From positions 74,918,931-74,982,930 of the forward strand of contig OX419755.1 of NCBI GenBank assembly GCA_948567375.1: a stretch of 64,000 nucleotides of DNA, in the 5' to 3' direction. A program made the position numbers and the translations under genes. The DNA is from Lunularia cruciata (taxonomy: Eukaryota; Streptophyta; Marchantiopsida; Lunulariales; Lunulariaceae). Positions within the stretch are counted from its first letter, which is position 1. Every line of letters starts with the position of its first letter. Below are positions 1-11,392 of this stretch, one piece after another. The notes beneath the pieces were generated by a model. It ran no database searches. It was not told the DNA's origin and saw only the letters and a list, made by a program, of their open reading frames with translations.

Positions 1-538
1 GTGGTTGTTTGAATTGATGGACAGACTGGGAAGACTTCAAGATAGCAACGCGGTTCTCTCTCACTTCAACGACTTTTCAGAGCGCAGTTTTGCAGCTGTT
101 GCAAATGATTTCTCGAAGAACACAAAATTATTCAAGGCAATGAAAGTTGATCTAGATCACATCTTCAGACGGATTAGGTGAGGACTTTGGAGACCTATTG
201 TGGGGAGTCGTTAGGACGTAGAGAGGTTGTCGAGTTCGCATGTAGTAGATCTACTTGAAGTTGTAGGAGGTAAATTTTAAATCAGCCGCTGAGACTTATC
301 AAGCCGATCTTTTCCTGTTTTCCATATACCAGCTTCCTTGATCGTCCTACCTTGCGGTCTTTCTGTCTGGTTTCTGCAGATATAAATTTTTCTGATGCGT
401 GATACTATCCTGATCTTTCGCAGAGGTCTTAAAAGTCGACTGGTTGCACAGTATCCTGAAGCTTTCAAGGAATCGGTTGTGGGTCAAATTGCTGATACTC
501 GGCCTGACCTGGAAAACGAAGTAGGATGGAAGCTGTAA
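1..538 (+). CDS. KxDL motif-containing protein, 3' part (two last exons)
   Basis: The window opens inside an exon that runs to 177. A GT donor follows at 178, and the last exon is 424-538 with stop TAA at 536. The join is phase 2 and restores a continuous frame. The first exon encodes the conserved block RLQDSNAVLSHFN, then the KxDL signature as KVDL in MKVDLDHIFRRIR. The last exon continues with GLKSRLVAQYPEAF and a short variable tail. Animal KxDL1 has nearly the same run (IFRRIR, then LKGKLA and a PEAF motif). KxDL proteins are small coiled-coil subunits of BORC/BLOC-1-type complexes that act in lysosome or vacuole positioning and endosomal sorting. The 5' part lies outside the window. An AATAAA at 1137-1142 is a possible poly(A) signal. 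Family assignment is firm; the function in plants is inferred. Confidence 0.88.
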
Positions 539-2250
539 AGAGGATTTTCTCTCTGTCAATGTCCTGTCATACAAAATAACAGAGTCAGGTCTGTGAAGGT
601 GGACCGGAGACGAATGAGAAACAACGAACAACGGGCCGTGATAATCTTTCAGGACGATAGAGATGGCCGCTTCTCATCTCCAATGTACAGGAACATACAT
701 GTTCAAAACGAGTATACAGCAGATTCACCGTGGAGCAATTTCGGAGTCCTATTTTGGACGAAATGGTTGCCAGTAACTTTCACAAATTCAATCTTAGCAT
801 TTAAAATGCAGCGTGAGCTTCCCCTTGGATCAGGTGGAAAGACTGGAAAAGCTGTGATCCTAGTTATGCACGCACACACGAAGAATTCTGAGGTGACAGA
901 GAGACTTAAGACTCCTGATTAGTATTAGAGAGGCAAAAATCCTGGGAGGTGCTGCTTCTTCATTGGAAGTATCTTAGCGGGGACACCCCATCACCGCACA
1001 TGTTTCGCTATGCGTCTAATAACGTTTGGAAGTTGATTGATGTAGTTAGTAGGCGTTCTTATGTACTCTCCTTTCGGAGTAGAAAATTCCAGTGAGATTG
1101 CATGGACTTCAATTTGCCACTGGTGGCAATTGACCTAATAAATATAGTCTGTCAGAGCTTGAAGTTGACAGACAGGTTTGACATCCAACAAAGTTTGCTT
1201 TCATTCACGGGACTCAAGCATCACGTATCACTTGTGATAGATGGGAGAGTGACCATCTGAGTTCCCGAGATGCAACTTCCATTTCAATACTACTCTATTT
1301 CGACGAGCATGGTTTCGATCATAGACGGTAAACTGCTCTTGCCATATATACTTTTGTTTATTGTCAATAAGAACGCAAGTCCTTACAAAATTAAGGAAGG
1401 GTAGGCATCACCTACGATGGCAAAGGCAGCAGGCCTTCGGCATGATAAGAAAGCTTTCATCCTCACTTTTATCAACCATATACACAATGGTCCCTTCCCC
1501 ATTCATTCCATGGTCTTCACTTCGGGAACATAAACAGGAACCCACACAAAGAGGACCCATGTTTCGTCGCTGCAAAAGTCACGGAGCACCGATGGTGCCT
1601 TGATGCTCACAACCCGGCTGTTATTATTCTTGTTCACGGTAGTTAGACTGGCAGGCATTGGCAGTTGAATGAATCCTGTCCTAGTGTGGAGTCCCATAAG
1701 CTCATCGTGCTGTTGATGAGGGTTAGCTTGCTTTTTCCCCCTTCTATATTTCAAAAGTTTGCCTCAAACTTCGTTTTGTTCTCATCTTTCCTTTCTTTCT
1801 TCCTCTGCATATTCTCTATGGCACATTAATGCATTGCAAACCAGCCCCCCCCCCTTCCGCAGGTATATCATCAGTCCTGGTTAATATTCTTCATGGGTTT
1901 CCGTACTGTAGTTGCTAGTTGTGACTATAAATGTTCATATTCCTCCAAATCACTTGCCAACCCTGATTCTCAGGTGATATGAGCAGTTTCCCGCTCTTTT
2001 CCTTTAGGCATTATAGCAGTTTGTCGATGTGAGAGCCTCAACAAAGAGTCGTTCACCTCCTCAGTCCTGTTCGGGAAAAAGAATGCAAATGATGTAAGCC
2101 CTGCGAGACAGAAGCCACCCAGAGGGCAATTTGACCTGTAAATTTTGCATTGATCCTTTTGTGGGAGAAAGTGGTGGAAAACTCCGAGGAAGAAAGAAGC
2201 AGAACAGAGTTTTTCAGCTGGCATCTACAAGGTTTGGAAAGACGGCATGC
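539..2250. other. 3' UTR and intergenic stretch, no recognised gene
   Basis: This lies between the KxDL stop and the thymidylate kinase start. It includes the KxDL 3' UTR with AATAAA at 1137 and a C10 run at 1845-1854. The longest open frame (593-922, +) has no recognisable motif, and neither do the other short frames. The last few hundred bases probably hold the promoter and leader of the kinase gene. Confidence 0.5.
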
Positions 2251-3524
2251 ATGGGATTTTCCCTTCTTCATAGAGCAGGGATTTCCGTAATGGCAGGGGG
2301 AGGAGGATGTTTGGAAAAGCGGGGTGCTTTGATCGTACTTGAAGGGTTAGATAGGAGTGGAAAGAGCTCTCAGTGTCGTGCTCTGGCATCCTTCTTGCGA
2401 GGACGGGGTGAATCTGTGGAAGAATGGAGGTTCCCGGATCGCACCACAGCTATAGGCCAAATGATATCCTCCTACTTATCTTTGAAATCAGAACTAGACG
2501 ATGCGGCAATACATCTTCTCTTCTCAGCAAACCGTTGGGAGAAAAAGTAAGAATTCATTTCAGGTCTTAAAACCCTGAATAGGAAATTTTCAGATGTAAG
2601 TGAATTGTTCAAGGCGACAATGTTCCGGGAGAGCGTTTTGCGTTGCTTACTCACGGCGCCCTTTTCTTTGGTAGGAAATTGATGGAGTCAACCTTAAGAG
2701 CGGGAACAACACTTATTGTGGATCGGTATTCCTACTCTGGAGTAGCATTTTCTGCAGCCAAGGGACTTGACTTCGAGTGGTGCCGAGTACGTCCATTATA
2801 CTACTTTATGAATACGAGGATGAATCTCAGGTATTGAACTTAATTCCTGATTGCGTAACCACAGTCTCCTTACCTTCACAATCTTACATTCATTTACGGT
2901 CAACGCAGACACCTGAGACGGGACTACCAGCAGCAGACCTTGTTCTTTACCTAGACATCCAACCTGAGGTATGCATCTCGGAATCTCAATCTGCCAATCT
3001 GTTCTCAGCCTAGACTTGAGATGCCAACGCTGCTAGGTGAGAAATTGGTAGATTAATCTGCTCGCGCAACTTGACGTTTCGGCTCTTCTCTTCTTCAATC
3101 ACCTTACCAATTCAAATCACGCAGGTCGCTGCCGGGAGAGGGGACTATGGTCTCGAACGCTACGAGAAGTTGGACTTTCAAAAACGAGTTGCGTCACACT
3201 ATCAAGAAATGTGGGACTCGACCTGGCAGGTAATTTACGGTCCACATCTCATCAATATTTCCCGTACCAACGAATTGGTTGAAAATCAAAGCATGCCTGC
3301 CAGACCTTAGAAAGTCTCCTCCGTTGTAACATCCTTTGCGGTCAACAAACATGAAAGATGGAATTTATACAAGTCGCTTGACAATGCAGAATGTAGATGC
3401 GAGTCAATCTGTAGACGACGTCCAGGAGGTGATTAGAGAAGCCGCTCTTTCTGTCATTGAATACTGCAAATCAGGCAGCGAGTTGTCGCAGTTGTGGCCA
3501 ACAGCTTCGAAGGTTCTAAGCTAG
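2251..3524 (+). CDS. Thymidylate (dTMP) kinase, 5 exons
   Basis: Exons are 2251-2546, 2675-2786, 2909-2968, 3125-3229 and 3390-3524, all with GT-AG introns and consistent phases, giving 235 residues. The enzyme phosphorylates dTMP to dTDP with ATP, an essential step in dTTP synthesis. Visible motifs are the strand and P-loop [16 protein letters not shown], the WRFPDR segment, [10 protein letters not shown], the DR(Y/H) motif in [16 protein letters not shown], and [12 protein letters not shown] in the lid region. The pattern matches plant TMPK (Arabidopsis ZEUS1). The first in-frame ATG is 2251; a second at 2290 drops the short N-terminal stretch [13 protein letters not shown]. Plant TMPKs are known to make organellar and cytosolic/nuclear forms from alternative starts, so both ATGs may be used. 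The C-terminal exon is the least conserved but keeps a LSQLWP-like end. Confidence 0.93.
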
Positions 3525-5992
3525 TTAGGGAGATCCTCACATTTTGGTTCCTGGATCCTGCCTTAAACTTCTCCGTGCTGTTCATTAAATCATGTCCACC
3601 GTCTTGGATGATTCAAAAAGTACAACAGCATGTCGACTGGGCACATAGCCCTTGACATCATAGACCTCCTCAAACGTGACCCTCTCTCCTCCATTCCCTC
3701 CAAATTTCCACAAGTCAGCCACTTCAGAGTGGCGCTAGATTTTCTACAGATTCTTGTTGAGATTGAACTAATATTTAGGATTACTTACATCTTCATTAAG
3801 TGGCCAAGAGGCTGTCACGTCAAAAAGAAAGGACTTGAAGATTTACTCTCCAAGATACAAACGGGGGGAATTGGTTTTCCAAACTGGCTCAAGAGTTTCC
3901 GTCTGTCGAGAAGAACGATGTGCGTAGTCAAGATACTTCTTACATTCGGTTTGTCTTCGGATACTTCCGTCCTGTTTCTGTGGGTCTTACTTATACTTAC
4001 ACTCAGATGATTCTGTTTTCTCTGAAAAGTTCTCTTGCATTCCAGGAAGATTATGTGTCCACCAGTCTCATGATTGATTATTCACGATCCGATGGAAGAA
4101 AGGAGTTGGTAAACTTCGTGTTTTGGATGTGCCTGCCTTGATGATCAAAAGGACTTAAATTGAAATATAAGCAAACACCCATGTAGTCACTTAGCTCTAC
4201 TGCAGATGATTTCAATGGTTTGATTCTGCTCCGTCCATATGAATGAAGTTTGAACTTGTTGAAAGGATCCCTAGATTCTGGTTACTTGTTTTTGGAAGTT
4301 TTTATATCCTTTCTTGTTTTAGGAGTTGAATGCAACCGAATATTGTTCATTGTTTCATAGCCCTTTAAGCTGATAGAGGAAAACTTCTAAATTTGATTGT
4401 CATAGAGAATAGAAGTAGACAAGCTGTTCTCTCTACCTTGGTATAGATGAATGTTAACCATTTTGTTTTAAGGAAATTCTTCATCACTGCGTTCTAAAGA
4501 TTCACTTGATATGATTCAGTTGAGATAGCATTTGACGATACTTAACATTACAACCTTCATAGGTTTTCTGTCTTTTCAAATGCCTAGATGAATGACTCAC
4601 TTTCTTATTGTGATTTAATTCAGGACTATGCAAGTATGTGGGCATCGTCCCCAGATTAGATAGAGAGAAAGGACAAAGAGCAATGTATGTCAGTTATTCA
4701 GTAGTGTATTAGCTTGTAATTATGTATAACCAAGGACACTAGATATTGTTGTTCTATGCTACTAATGCAGGTCGGATGCCCACAATCAAATAAGATTACC
4801 TCGGACGACATGCTCCCATGATACTCCCCGGCTTGATAATTTAAGAGAGTAGCAACATTAGTCTTGTGGTCTTGGAATAGATTGGCTGCTCTAACAACCT
4901 AAGATTTCTTCAGTCTTAAAAGGTAACATGTAAGAAAGATCTGCTAGAAATTACACGTATATAACGATAGTTTTTGCAAGTTCAAGCTGATCTAAACTTT
5001 ATTATTATGATTAGAAGTTCGAAATTCTTCAAGGGAATCCAATCTGATAAAATCAAACATAAAACAATGAGCATAAGTATTTTGAGAAATATTTGGTTTT
5101 TACTACATATAATATTATGGAAAGAAATGATTCGAATATGAGAGCAGGCTTAAGTTCTTAGTTTCAAGCTAATCGTACAGGCTCCCATAAGCTTTATCCC
5201 GAGATGCAAAACATAGATTAATCACGGGAAATAATCATTTTGAAGTATGTAATCAACAAGTAAGGTATATCATCCTTTCATTGAATTTATATACGATCAA
5301 AACGTGGGAGAGGAAATCAAAATGAAAACCTAGAGACGATTGTTATCAGTAGATATAATTACCAGAAAGAATCCCTTTCTGTATTGACCACCCTTGTACT
5401 ATATACCTCCACTATACTCGCCTGTGTTAGAGCATGATATAGTGAAATTGATCAAAATATATCCTGGTGTTCATGGACTGAAATAATTTCGAGCAGAGAT
5501 CGTTTTAAAATTGAATTTTCATACGTCTCGATTGTCGCGCGATCTGATAATTTTATATTAAAGTCATCGAACATCAGAAAAATAAAGTAATTAAATGATA
5601 AAGTACAATAGATTCGTATTTAAATCAATTATTGAGATAAAAGAGATGAAAAGGAGATGAAAAGGAGATGGATACAAGAGATGAAAAGGAAACCCGAGCG
5701 CGTGAAAAACACGAAGGGGTGAACAAAAGAGGTAAAAAGAATATGAACTAAAAAGAGAAGTGAGAAGTAAACTGACGGAATCTACACTTCCGTGCGTCCG
5801 CGTGTCAGGCCCGCAGGGACGCAAAGTAGAAGGGTTGAGATAGATGTTTGAAGGGAATAGAACCTGAACCAGGCGCCTTGTTTTCTACTCTCGACCTCAG
5901 ATTGTTCTCGAGCGAAAACGAGGCAAACGCAGGAAGGTGCCAGACGCACAACAGAGAAGTGGCAAGTACGAGGAGGAATAGAAAAGAAAGAA
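3525..5992. other. Intergenic, AT-rich, no recognised gene
   Basis: The region starts with the 3' UTR of the kinase gene. Two overlapping frames at 3630-4141 (+) are open but have no motif I recognise, and splicing them gave no known family. From about 4150 to 5600 it is AT-rich and stop-filled. An 11-base unit (GAGATGAAAAG) is repeated imperfectly at about 5643-5690. The last 200 bases are the likely leader of the AP-3 sigma gene. Confidence 0.5.
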
Positions 5993-8900
5993 ATGATCAA
6001 TGCGGTGCTGGTGATGAACACGCAGGGCAAGCCTCGCCTGAGCAAATTCTATGAACCTCTTGTGAGTCACTTGTTGTACGCGATCCTTGTTTCTTCGCAT
6101 AGTCAATTGTCTGATTCCTTCATTGTTTGGCTGATTGTTTGCTCTAGCGAGTGTGGACTGTGAAGTTCTGATGTAGAACCGAATCGAGGGCTTTTGTGAT
6201 GCCAATCTTTCCTCTCCCGTTTAGCTCGACGTGGATTATTGACACTGTGGGAATAATCCATCGCATTGCGATGCTTTTGTCAACTCATCCGCGCTTCAGA
6301 GGATTTGGTTTCGTGAAATCTTTTTCTGAAGCCAATGGGTTAGCTAGAATATCAATATGATGATATGTATTCTTAATTTAGCTGGTTGAATGAAGCTAGG
6401 CTGATTGAGTTCAGATTCTAAAATTTTTCTGGTCACATCCATGGAAATAGCGGGCTCCGAGATTTTATACTTTTAAAAATGTGAAGTGTTGTCGGATTAG
6501 AGCTGGGAAATTGAATTCTGTCAGTAGGTCTGATCTCGGAGAAATTCTCGTCCTCAATTCATCCTCTTCGTAAGCATCATTGCAGTTCTTTGCTTTTGCT
6601 GTTTTTGTGGCATTATGAAGTCACCTACATAACATCTTGTGCGTGTTGAATCTTGCTGGGAGCTTACAAAGACTTTGTGTCTGTTGCCGATGCTAGAGAA
6701 GCCTGTGGAGAAACAACAGGACGTAATTCGTACTGTCTATTCAGGTTTGTTCAGCAGATCGAGAGCTCTGATATTTGGCTTGTCTATTTTGTGTTTTGTA
6801 AAAGTTGAAGTCTAAATAGATCAGTAATGATATCAGGGTGTGTGACATGCCTACCAGATTCTTTCTGAAACTCAAAGGGAGAGACAAAGCTTGATGACTG
6901 AGATGGATCATGTAGTGTTGTGTGCTTTGTAGTTACTTCTTATATTTGCGACGAGCCTTTTTCAGAGCAATACTATGCTGAATGCAAAACAAAGAACCCC
7001 TTGGCCTTATGTACGTACTGGAAGGGTTTCTTGATTGGTTAGACGGAGTCTAGCAGCAAATGAACGTCTTGCCTAACAGGAAATAGTGCAAACATGTGTT
7101 GACTGATGTACAGTTTTATCAAGCAGAGGAGACAAGTTTTGTAGCTTTGTCGAAGCAGACGACATCTTTGGTCTCGTGAGTGAAGCCTTTTGCTTAGCCA
7201 ATTTACCTTTTTTGGATTCGCAATTCTCAGAGCTATCCTTAGCATCCACTTTGGTTTAAGATGCGATTTCCGTAGGTTTTGAACCTACCTGCAATTAGTT
7301 GGGATATTGTGTTGCATACCTTCCGCTTAGGATATATGGCTGAGCATCTAATCACACATCACATGCCAACTGCAGGGCACTAAGCTCGTCTACAAGCACT
7401 TCGCAACTCTGTACTTTGTCTTCGTAATTGATAGAGCAGAAAGCGAGCTCGCCATTCTTGATCTTATACAAGGTAAATATCTATCGCTCAAATTGGAAGG
7501 TTACATAGATTACGCTAGGGAAAACAGATGCGAAATAATGACCTTCCTCTATATACAATTTTACAGAAGCCGAGTTTCCCTAGCAAAGTGCAAGCATCCC
7601 AAGTGAAGTTGATGGGGATGAATACTAGGCACATCTTTTTTGCTCCTTAAAATAGGGTATCTTACTGCAGAGTGCTTTGTGACGGCACCATCTTGTTGCA
7701 GTATTTGTTGAGACACTGGACAAAAACTTCAAGAACGTCTGTGAGCTGGATATCGTTTACAACTTTAACAAGGTTTGTGTATATCCTCGGACTTCCCTAT
7801 TGCTCAAGTTTGTTTACTCATTTTCTGGCGGTGCTGAAACTCGCTCGTGACATGTACCACTAGCTCTTCAATCTTAACACCAGTTGAGTAAGGCTTCCGC
7901 AGTTCCCTGGCTATTTTAAGTTGACGTCGTTGGAGGTTATGTGTGGGCCGTAGTAGCTGATAAAGTACTGCCCCCGACTGGCAGGCAAACAGCCAATGTC
8001 TGAGTTGGTACTTTCAATCGAAGTTTGAGACGTCAGTCTTCAGCGTCTTCACGGCTGTTTTTCCTTTAGCCAGTACATTTGTGAACTTTGGTGGAGAATT
8101 GAAAGTCGAGGGTAGTCTGAGCTTTCGGTAATAGGGACAATGAGCTTCGCATGTGGTTCGATGTTCGAAGCTAGAGTTTCTCTCTCAAAGTATAACTGTT
8201 CAAGCAAGACTTGCATGCACACCCCAATCGTTCATCACATTGCTCTGAGAGCTGAAAATGTTAGGATAAAATGTGCTCAAGCTTATAAGTCTCCGCGTGA
8301 GATGGCAGGAGTAATATCCGAGCAACAACTTGACCCGCAGTTGAGAGACACGCTGGCACTATTTGCAAGGGAGTTTTCCTTTGTGGACAAGTGTGTCGGA
8401 GCTGAGTTGGCAGGTGAAAAGCTGGCAGAACCTTTTCCATCAGAAGTCGTCATCATGAACAAGGCGGAATTGGTTTCTGAGGAAGCCAACTCGGCGGAAT
8501 TGCAAAATACCAGGCATAAAGATAGGATTGAGCTCTCAGTTACCTCCAATGCAACTTCACCTTGTAATGTGAATACCACGAGCAACGGTTATCGAATGGA
8601 CGCTGTCTCTCCTTTGTTCTCGTTTGGAGTTATCACAGATGTCCAATACGCAGACATTCCTGATGGTTTTTCCTTTGGGGGCACTCCTCGCTTCTACAGG
8701 CATGCTCTTGAGGTTCAACATAGAGCTGTGACGTACTGGAATGACTATCGAAAGCTTTCTTTTGCAATCCATTTTGGTGACCTTGTGGACGGGAACTGCC
8801 CAAAAGAAGAATCTGTTAGAGCATTTTCACGGGTATTGACTACATTTGGTGCCTTCCATGGTGGACCGGTCTATCATATGATCGGGAACCACTGTCTTTA

Positions 8901-11392
8901 CAATCTTCCAAGGACTGAGCTTAACAGGGTTTTCAATATACCACCTTCTGTAGATGGTAGGTCATACTATGAATTCAGTCCCGCTGCTGGATTTCGATTT
9001 GTAGTTCTTGATGGGTATGACATTAGTGTTCTGGGCTGGCCCGAAGGGCATCCACATGTACAGCTTGCTTCTCATATGCTAAACGCAGTAAATCTGAACC
9101 TAGATAAGAACAGTCCTGTCGGACTGGATGGGCTTATGTGCAGGTTCGTGATGTTTAATGGTGGAGTGGGAAAGGATCAGTTGACCTGGTTAGATCATGT
9201 CTTACAGAAAGCAAGTGCTCTACAAGAGAAGGTTGTTATATGCAGTCATTTGCCGCTACATCCAGATGTTGCGGTTGCTGCATGCCTTTGCTGGAACTTT
9301 GATGAGGTGCTGCATGTACTTCACAGGTATTCATGTGTAGTGGCATGCTTTTCAGGCCATGCTCACCAAGGAGGCTATGTTCTAGACCCCTATAACATAC
9401 ACCATGTAGTCCTAGAAGCAGTTCTAGAATGTCCTCCCGGTGAAAATGCGTATGGCCATGTAGATGTGTTTCCTGATCGACTTTCTCTTCGTTGGATAGG
9501 GCGCATGGCGTCCAGGGAGCTGTATTTCCAATGAGGGATCACGACCATTTGTTTGGATGTGAACGTATGGTTTCTGGCAGATTTGCCTTTTGTGTATCAT
9601 GTATAAAGGATTTAATCATTGATTATCTTGTAATTCGATGCTGGTGATCATATGCAATTTGAAGGCAGGTTACTCTTGTTCCCTGTGTGTCTTGTCTTTT
9701 GCTTTCTGATACCAATTTTGGTAGAGACATCTTGGTCGCTCACACTTGACAGGAAGGATATCCAGTTGTGCCTCTGAGATCGGACTTGAGCAATAGAAAT
9801 GGTTGCTGGTAATTCACAACGAAATCTGGAGTCATCATTGGTTTAGTTCCCGGATCCCTGCGTAAATATGGTTCAGAGACACTTAATTCCTTTACGTATA
9901 CAGTGAGTAATCCTGATTTGCCAGTTGACGGGCTAATTCGGTGCACTCGTGGAGTGCTCTGATTAGTCTCACTTTTGCAGCCGTCCACCTCCTTGGCCGT
10001 GGTCGTATGACAGACACTTCTCTTCATTGACGAGGTTTAGAAATGTAGCTGAGAGACCGATATTTGGTTGATACTTCCATTAAGGTGATGAGGTGGAAAC
10101 GTCAAACCTATGGGTCGCCTGGAATATTCCAGGTGAAAAGATACTTCCTTACATGTAAAGAAACCAGTCTTTCATCCTTGGGACTCTTGATAACTTCCGA
10201 TAACCCCACTAACTTTGTTTTCACCTCGACAATTCGACCATAGATTTAGAGAGGAACAAGGTTTATTTCGGAAATGAAATAGGGATGATGTAGTCAACTG
10301 TAAAACTTGATACGATTTGCTACCCTTATGCAGGTTCACACAATTTTAGATGAGATCGTAATGGGCGGCCAAGTTGTGGAGACAAATTCTGCCGAAATCA
10401 TGAGAGCTGTTCAAGAGATCAATAAGTAAGTTTGTTTGTACTTTGAATAGGTCTGTGTTTGTGTTTTGTACTTGTGTTAGAATCGGAAGGTTGTACAGCA
10501 GTTCAGTAAGTTTCAAATTGAAACAGGCATGTGTTTGTGTTTAGTACTTGTGTAAGAGTAGGAAAATTCTACCAGCAGTTTATGAGCAGTAGGTATTGGT
10601 TACTGAGGGATAATATAGTGCTTCAAAGCATCTCTATAGTGGTAAACGCGTTCTAGGGATTGAAATGATTCACCAAAGTGCTGGTTCTCTTCTATTTACT
10701 ATGTTCGTACAGTTGGATCCCCCGTTCTTCGAACGGCTTCTGCTCTCAGTTCCCATATGTTCGCAGAGTTTGGTTAATCCCAGACGTCAAACACTCGCTC
10801 CAGGGTGTCTCATCATTTTTGAGACTTGGGCGGTTACTGTCCTACACACTAACATCTTCATGTTGGCATCTTCGTCTTGTACTCACGTCATGTTTCTCTC
10901 TCGAGGTTACTCTTGCTCACACTACTAATACATTAGGTACTTATGGATCAGAAACATCATACTAACCCTGCCATGCCGATTGAAGCACGCTTACCTCTCA
11001 ATGTGATTGATACTCGTGATGATTTTTACTAGGTTATTGCAATGTGTCAAATGGAACTGGGCTGTTTACTACGGGTTCTGTATTCCATTACACAAATATT
11101 TTCGTACAGTTGTTATACTTCACTGCTGCTCGTTCTCCATCACCGCATAAATAAATGTCTATATCTCTCTAGTTCTAGTTTGAGATCACCTATCTCAAAC
11201 TAGGTATAAAGTTTGAGACAGGTGATCATGTTAACCAGGTGTGATTGGAGTTCTTAAGCGCAGACTACTGCTTTGCTTATCATTACTTTCACACTAGGAT
11301 TTAAACATGAACTTGATGTGCATGTTTGCAGGTTGGAGAAGGCATCGGAGCCTATCCCGACCAAAGTCAAGAGCACTGTCAGACTACGGTAG
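5993..11392 (+). CDS. AP-3 complex subunit sigma, 7 exons
   Basis: Exons are 5993-6061, 6702-6744, 7114-7175, 7376-7472, 7702-7772, 10334-10425 and 11332-11392, summing to 164 residues with consistent phases (usual length about 166). The protein starts MINAVLVMNTQGKPRLSKFY, continues PVEKQQDVIRTVYSVLSSR, then KLVYKHFATLYFVFVID, VETLDKNFKNVCELD and ILDEIVMGGQVVETNS, and ends in a basic tail. This is the small subunit of the AP-3 clathrin-adaptor complex, which sorts membrane cargo from Golgi/endosomes to the vacuole; the longin fold covers nearly the whole protein. The exon 2 acceptor was placed at 6701 because it gives the family length without an extra residue. Intron 5 (7773-10333) holds a complete second gene on the same strand. 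Confidence 0.93.
8140..9534 (+). CDS. ADP-ribose/CDP-alcohol diphosphatase-like metallophosphatase, nested in AP-3 intron
   Basis: This is a single 464-codon frame without introns. The catalytic part begins near residue 160 and matches plant and animal Mn-dependent ADP-ribose/CDP-alcohol diphosphatases (ADPRM). Metallophosphatase motifs are in order: DVQ at residues 167-169 (D-x-Q variant of D-x-H), GDLVDG with D214, GNH at 249-251, SHLPLHPD with H370, and GHAHQGG with H407 and H409. Conserved family strings include YHMIGNHCLYNLPR and LEAVLECPPGE. Such enzymes hydrolyse ADP-ribose, CDP-choline and related nucleotides. Residues 1-160 are unlike the family core, so a later start (Met55 or the Met just before SPLFSFGV) is possible. 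The gene lies wholly inside intron 5 of the AP-3 sigma gene, same strand, 367 bp from the upstream exon and 799 bp from the downstream one. Confidence 0.93.
   Translation: MSFACGSMFEARVSLSKYNCSSKTCMHTPIVHHIALRAENVRIKCAQAYKSPREMAGVISEQQLDPQLRDTLALFAREFSFVDKCVGAELAGEKLAEPFPSEVVIMNKAELVSEEANSAELQNTRHKDRIELSVTSNATSPCNVNTTSNGYRMDAVSPLFSFGVITDVQYADIPDGFSFGGTPRFYRHALEVQHRAVTYWNDYRKLSFAIHFGDLVDGNCPKEESVRAFSRVLTTFGAFHGGPVYHMIGNHCLYNLPRTELNRVFNIPPSVDGRSYYEFSPAAGFRFVVLDGYDISVLGWPEGHPHVQLASHMLNAVNLNLDKNSPVGLDGLMCRFVMFNGGVGKDQLTWLDHVLQKASALQEKVVICSHLPLHPDVAVAACLCWNFDEVLHVLHRYSCVVACFSGHAHQGGYVLDPYNIHHVVLEAVLECPPGENAYGHVDVFPDRLSLRWIGRMASRELYFQ
10454..10581 (+). repeat. Two-copy tandem repeat in AP-3 intron 6
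   Basis: A segment starting TGTGTTTGTGTTTTGTACTT at 10454 recurs, diverged, at 10530 (spacing 76). Both copies end in a CAGCAGTT-like string. It lies just inside intron 6. Confidence 0.7.
11175..11203. repeat. Perfect 12-bp inverted repeat (hairpin) in AP-3 intron 6
   Basis: CTAGTTTGAGAT at 11175-11186 pairs with ATCTCAAACTAG at 11192-11203 across a 5-base loop. A further partial copy of the arm (AGTTTGAGA) follows at 11210-11218. Confidence 0.85.

Noticed and set aside
593-922. 109-codon plus-strand frame after the KxDL gene
   Set aside because: No motif, no splice-linked partner, and it lies in the expected 3' UTR/intergenic zone.
3630-4141. Two overlapping plus-strand frames (126 and 73 codons)
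   Set aside because: Composition is partly protein-like, but several splice combinations gave no known family. Kept only as unassigned sequence.
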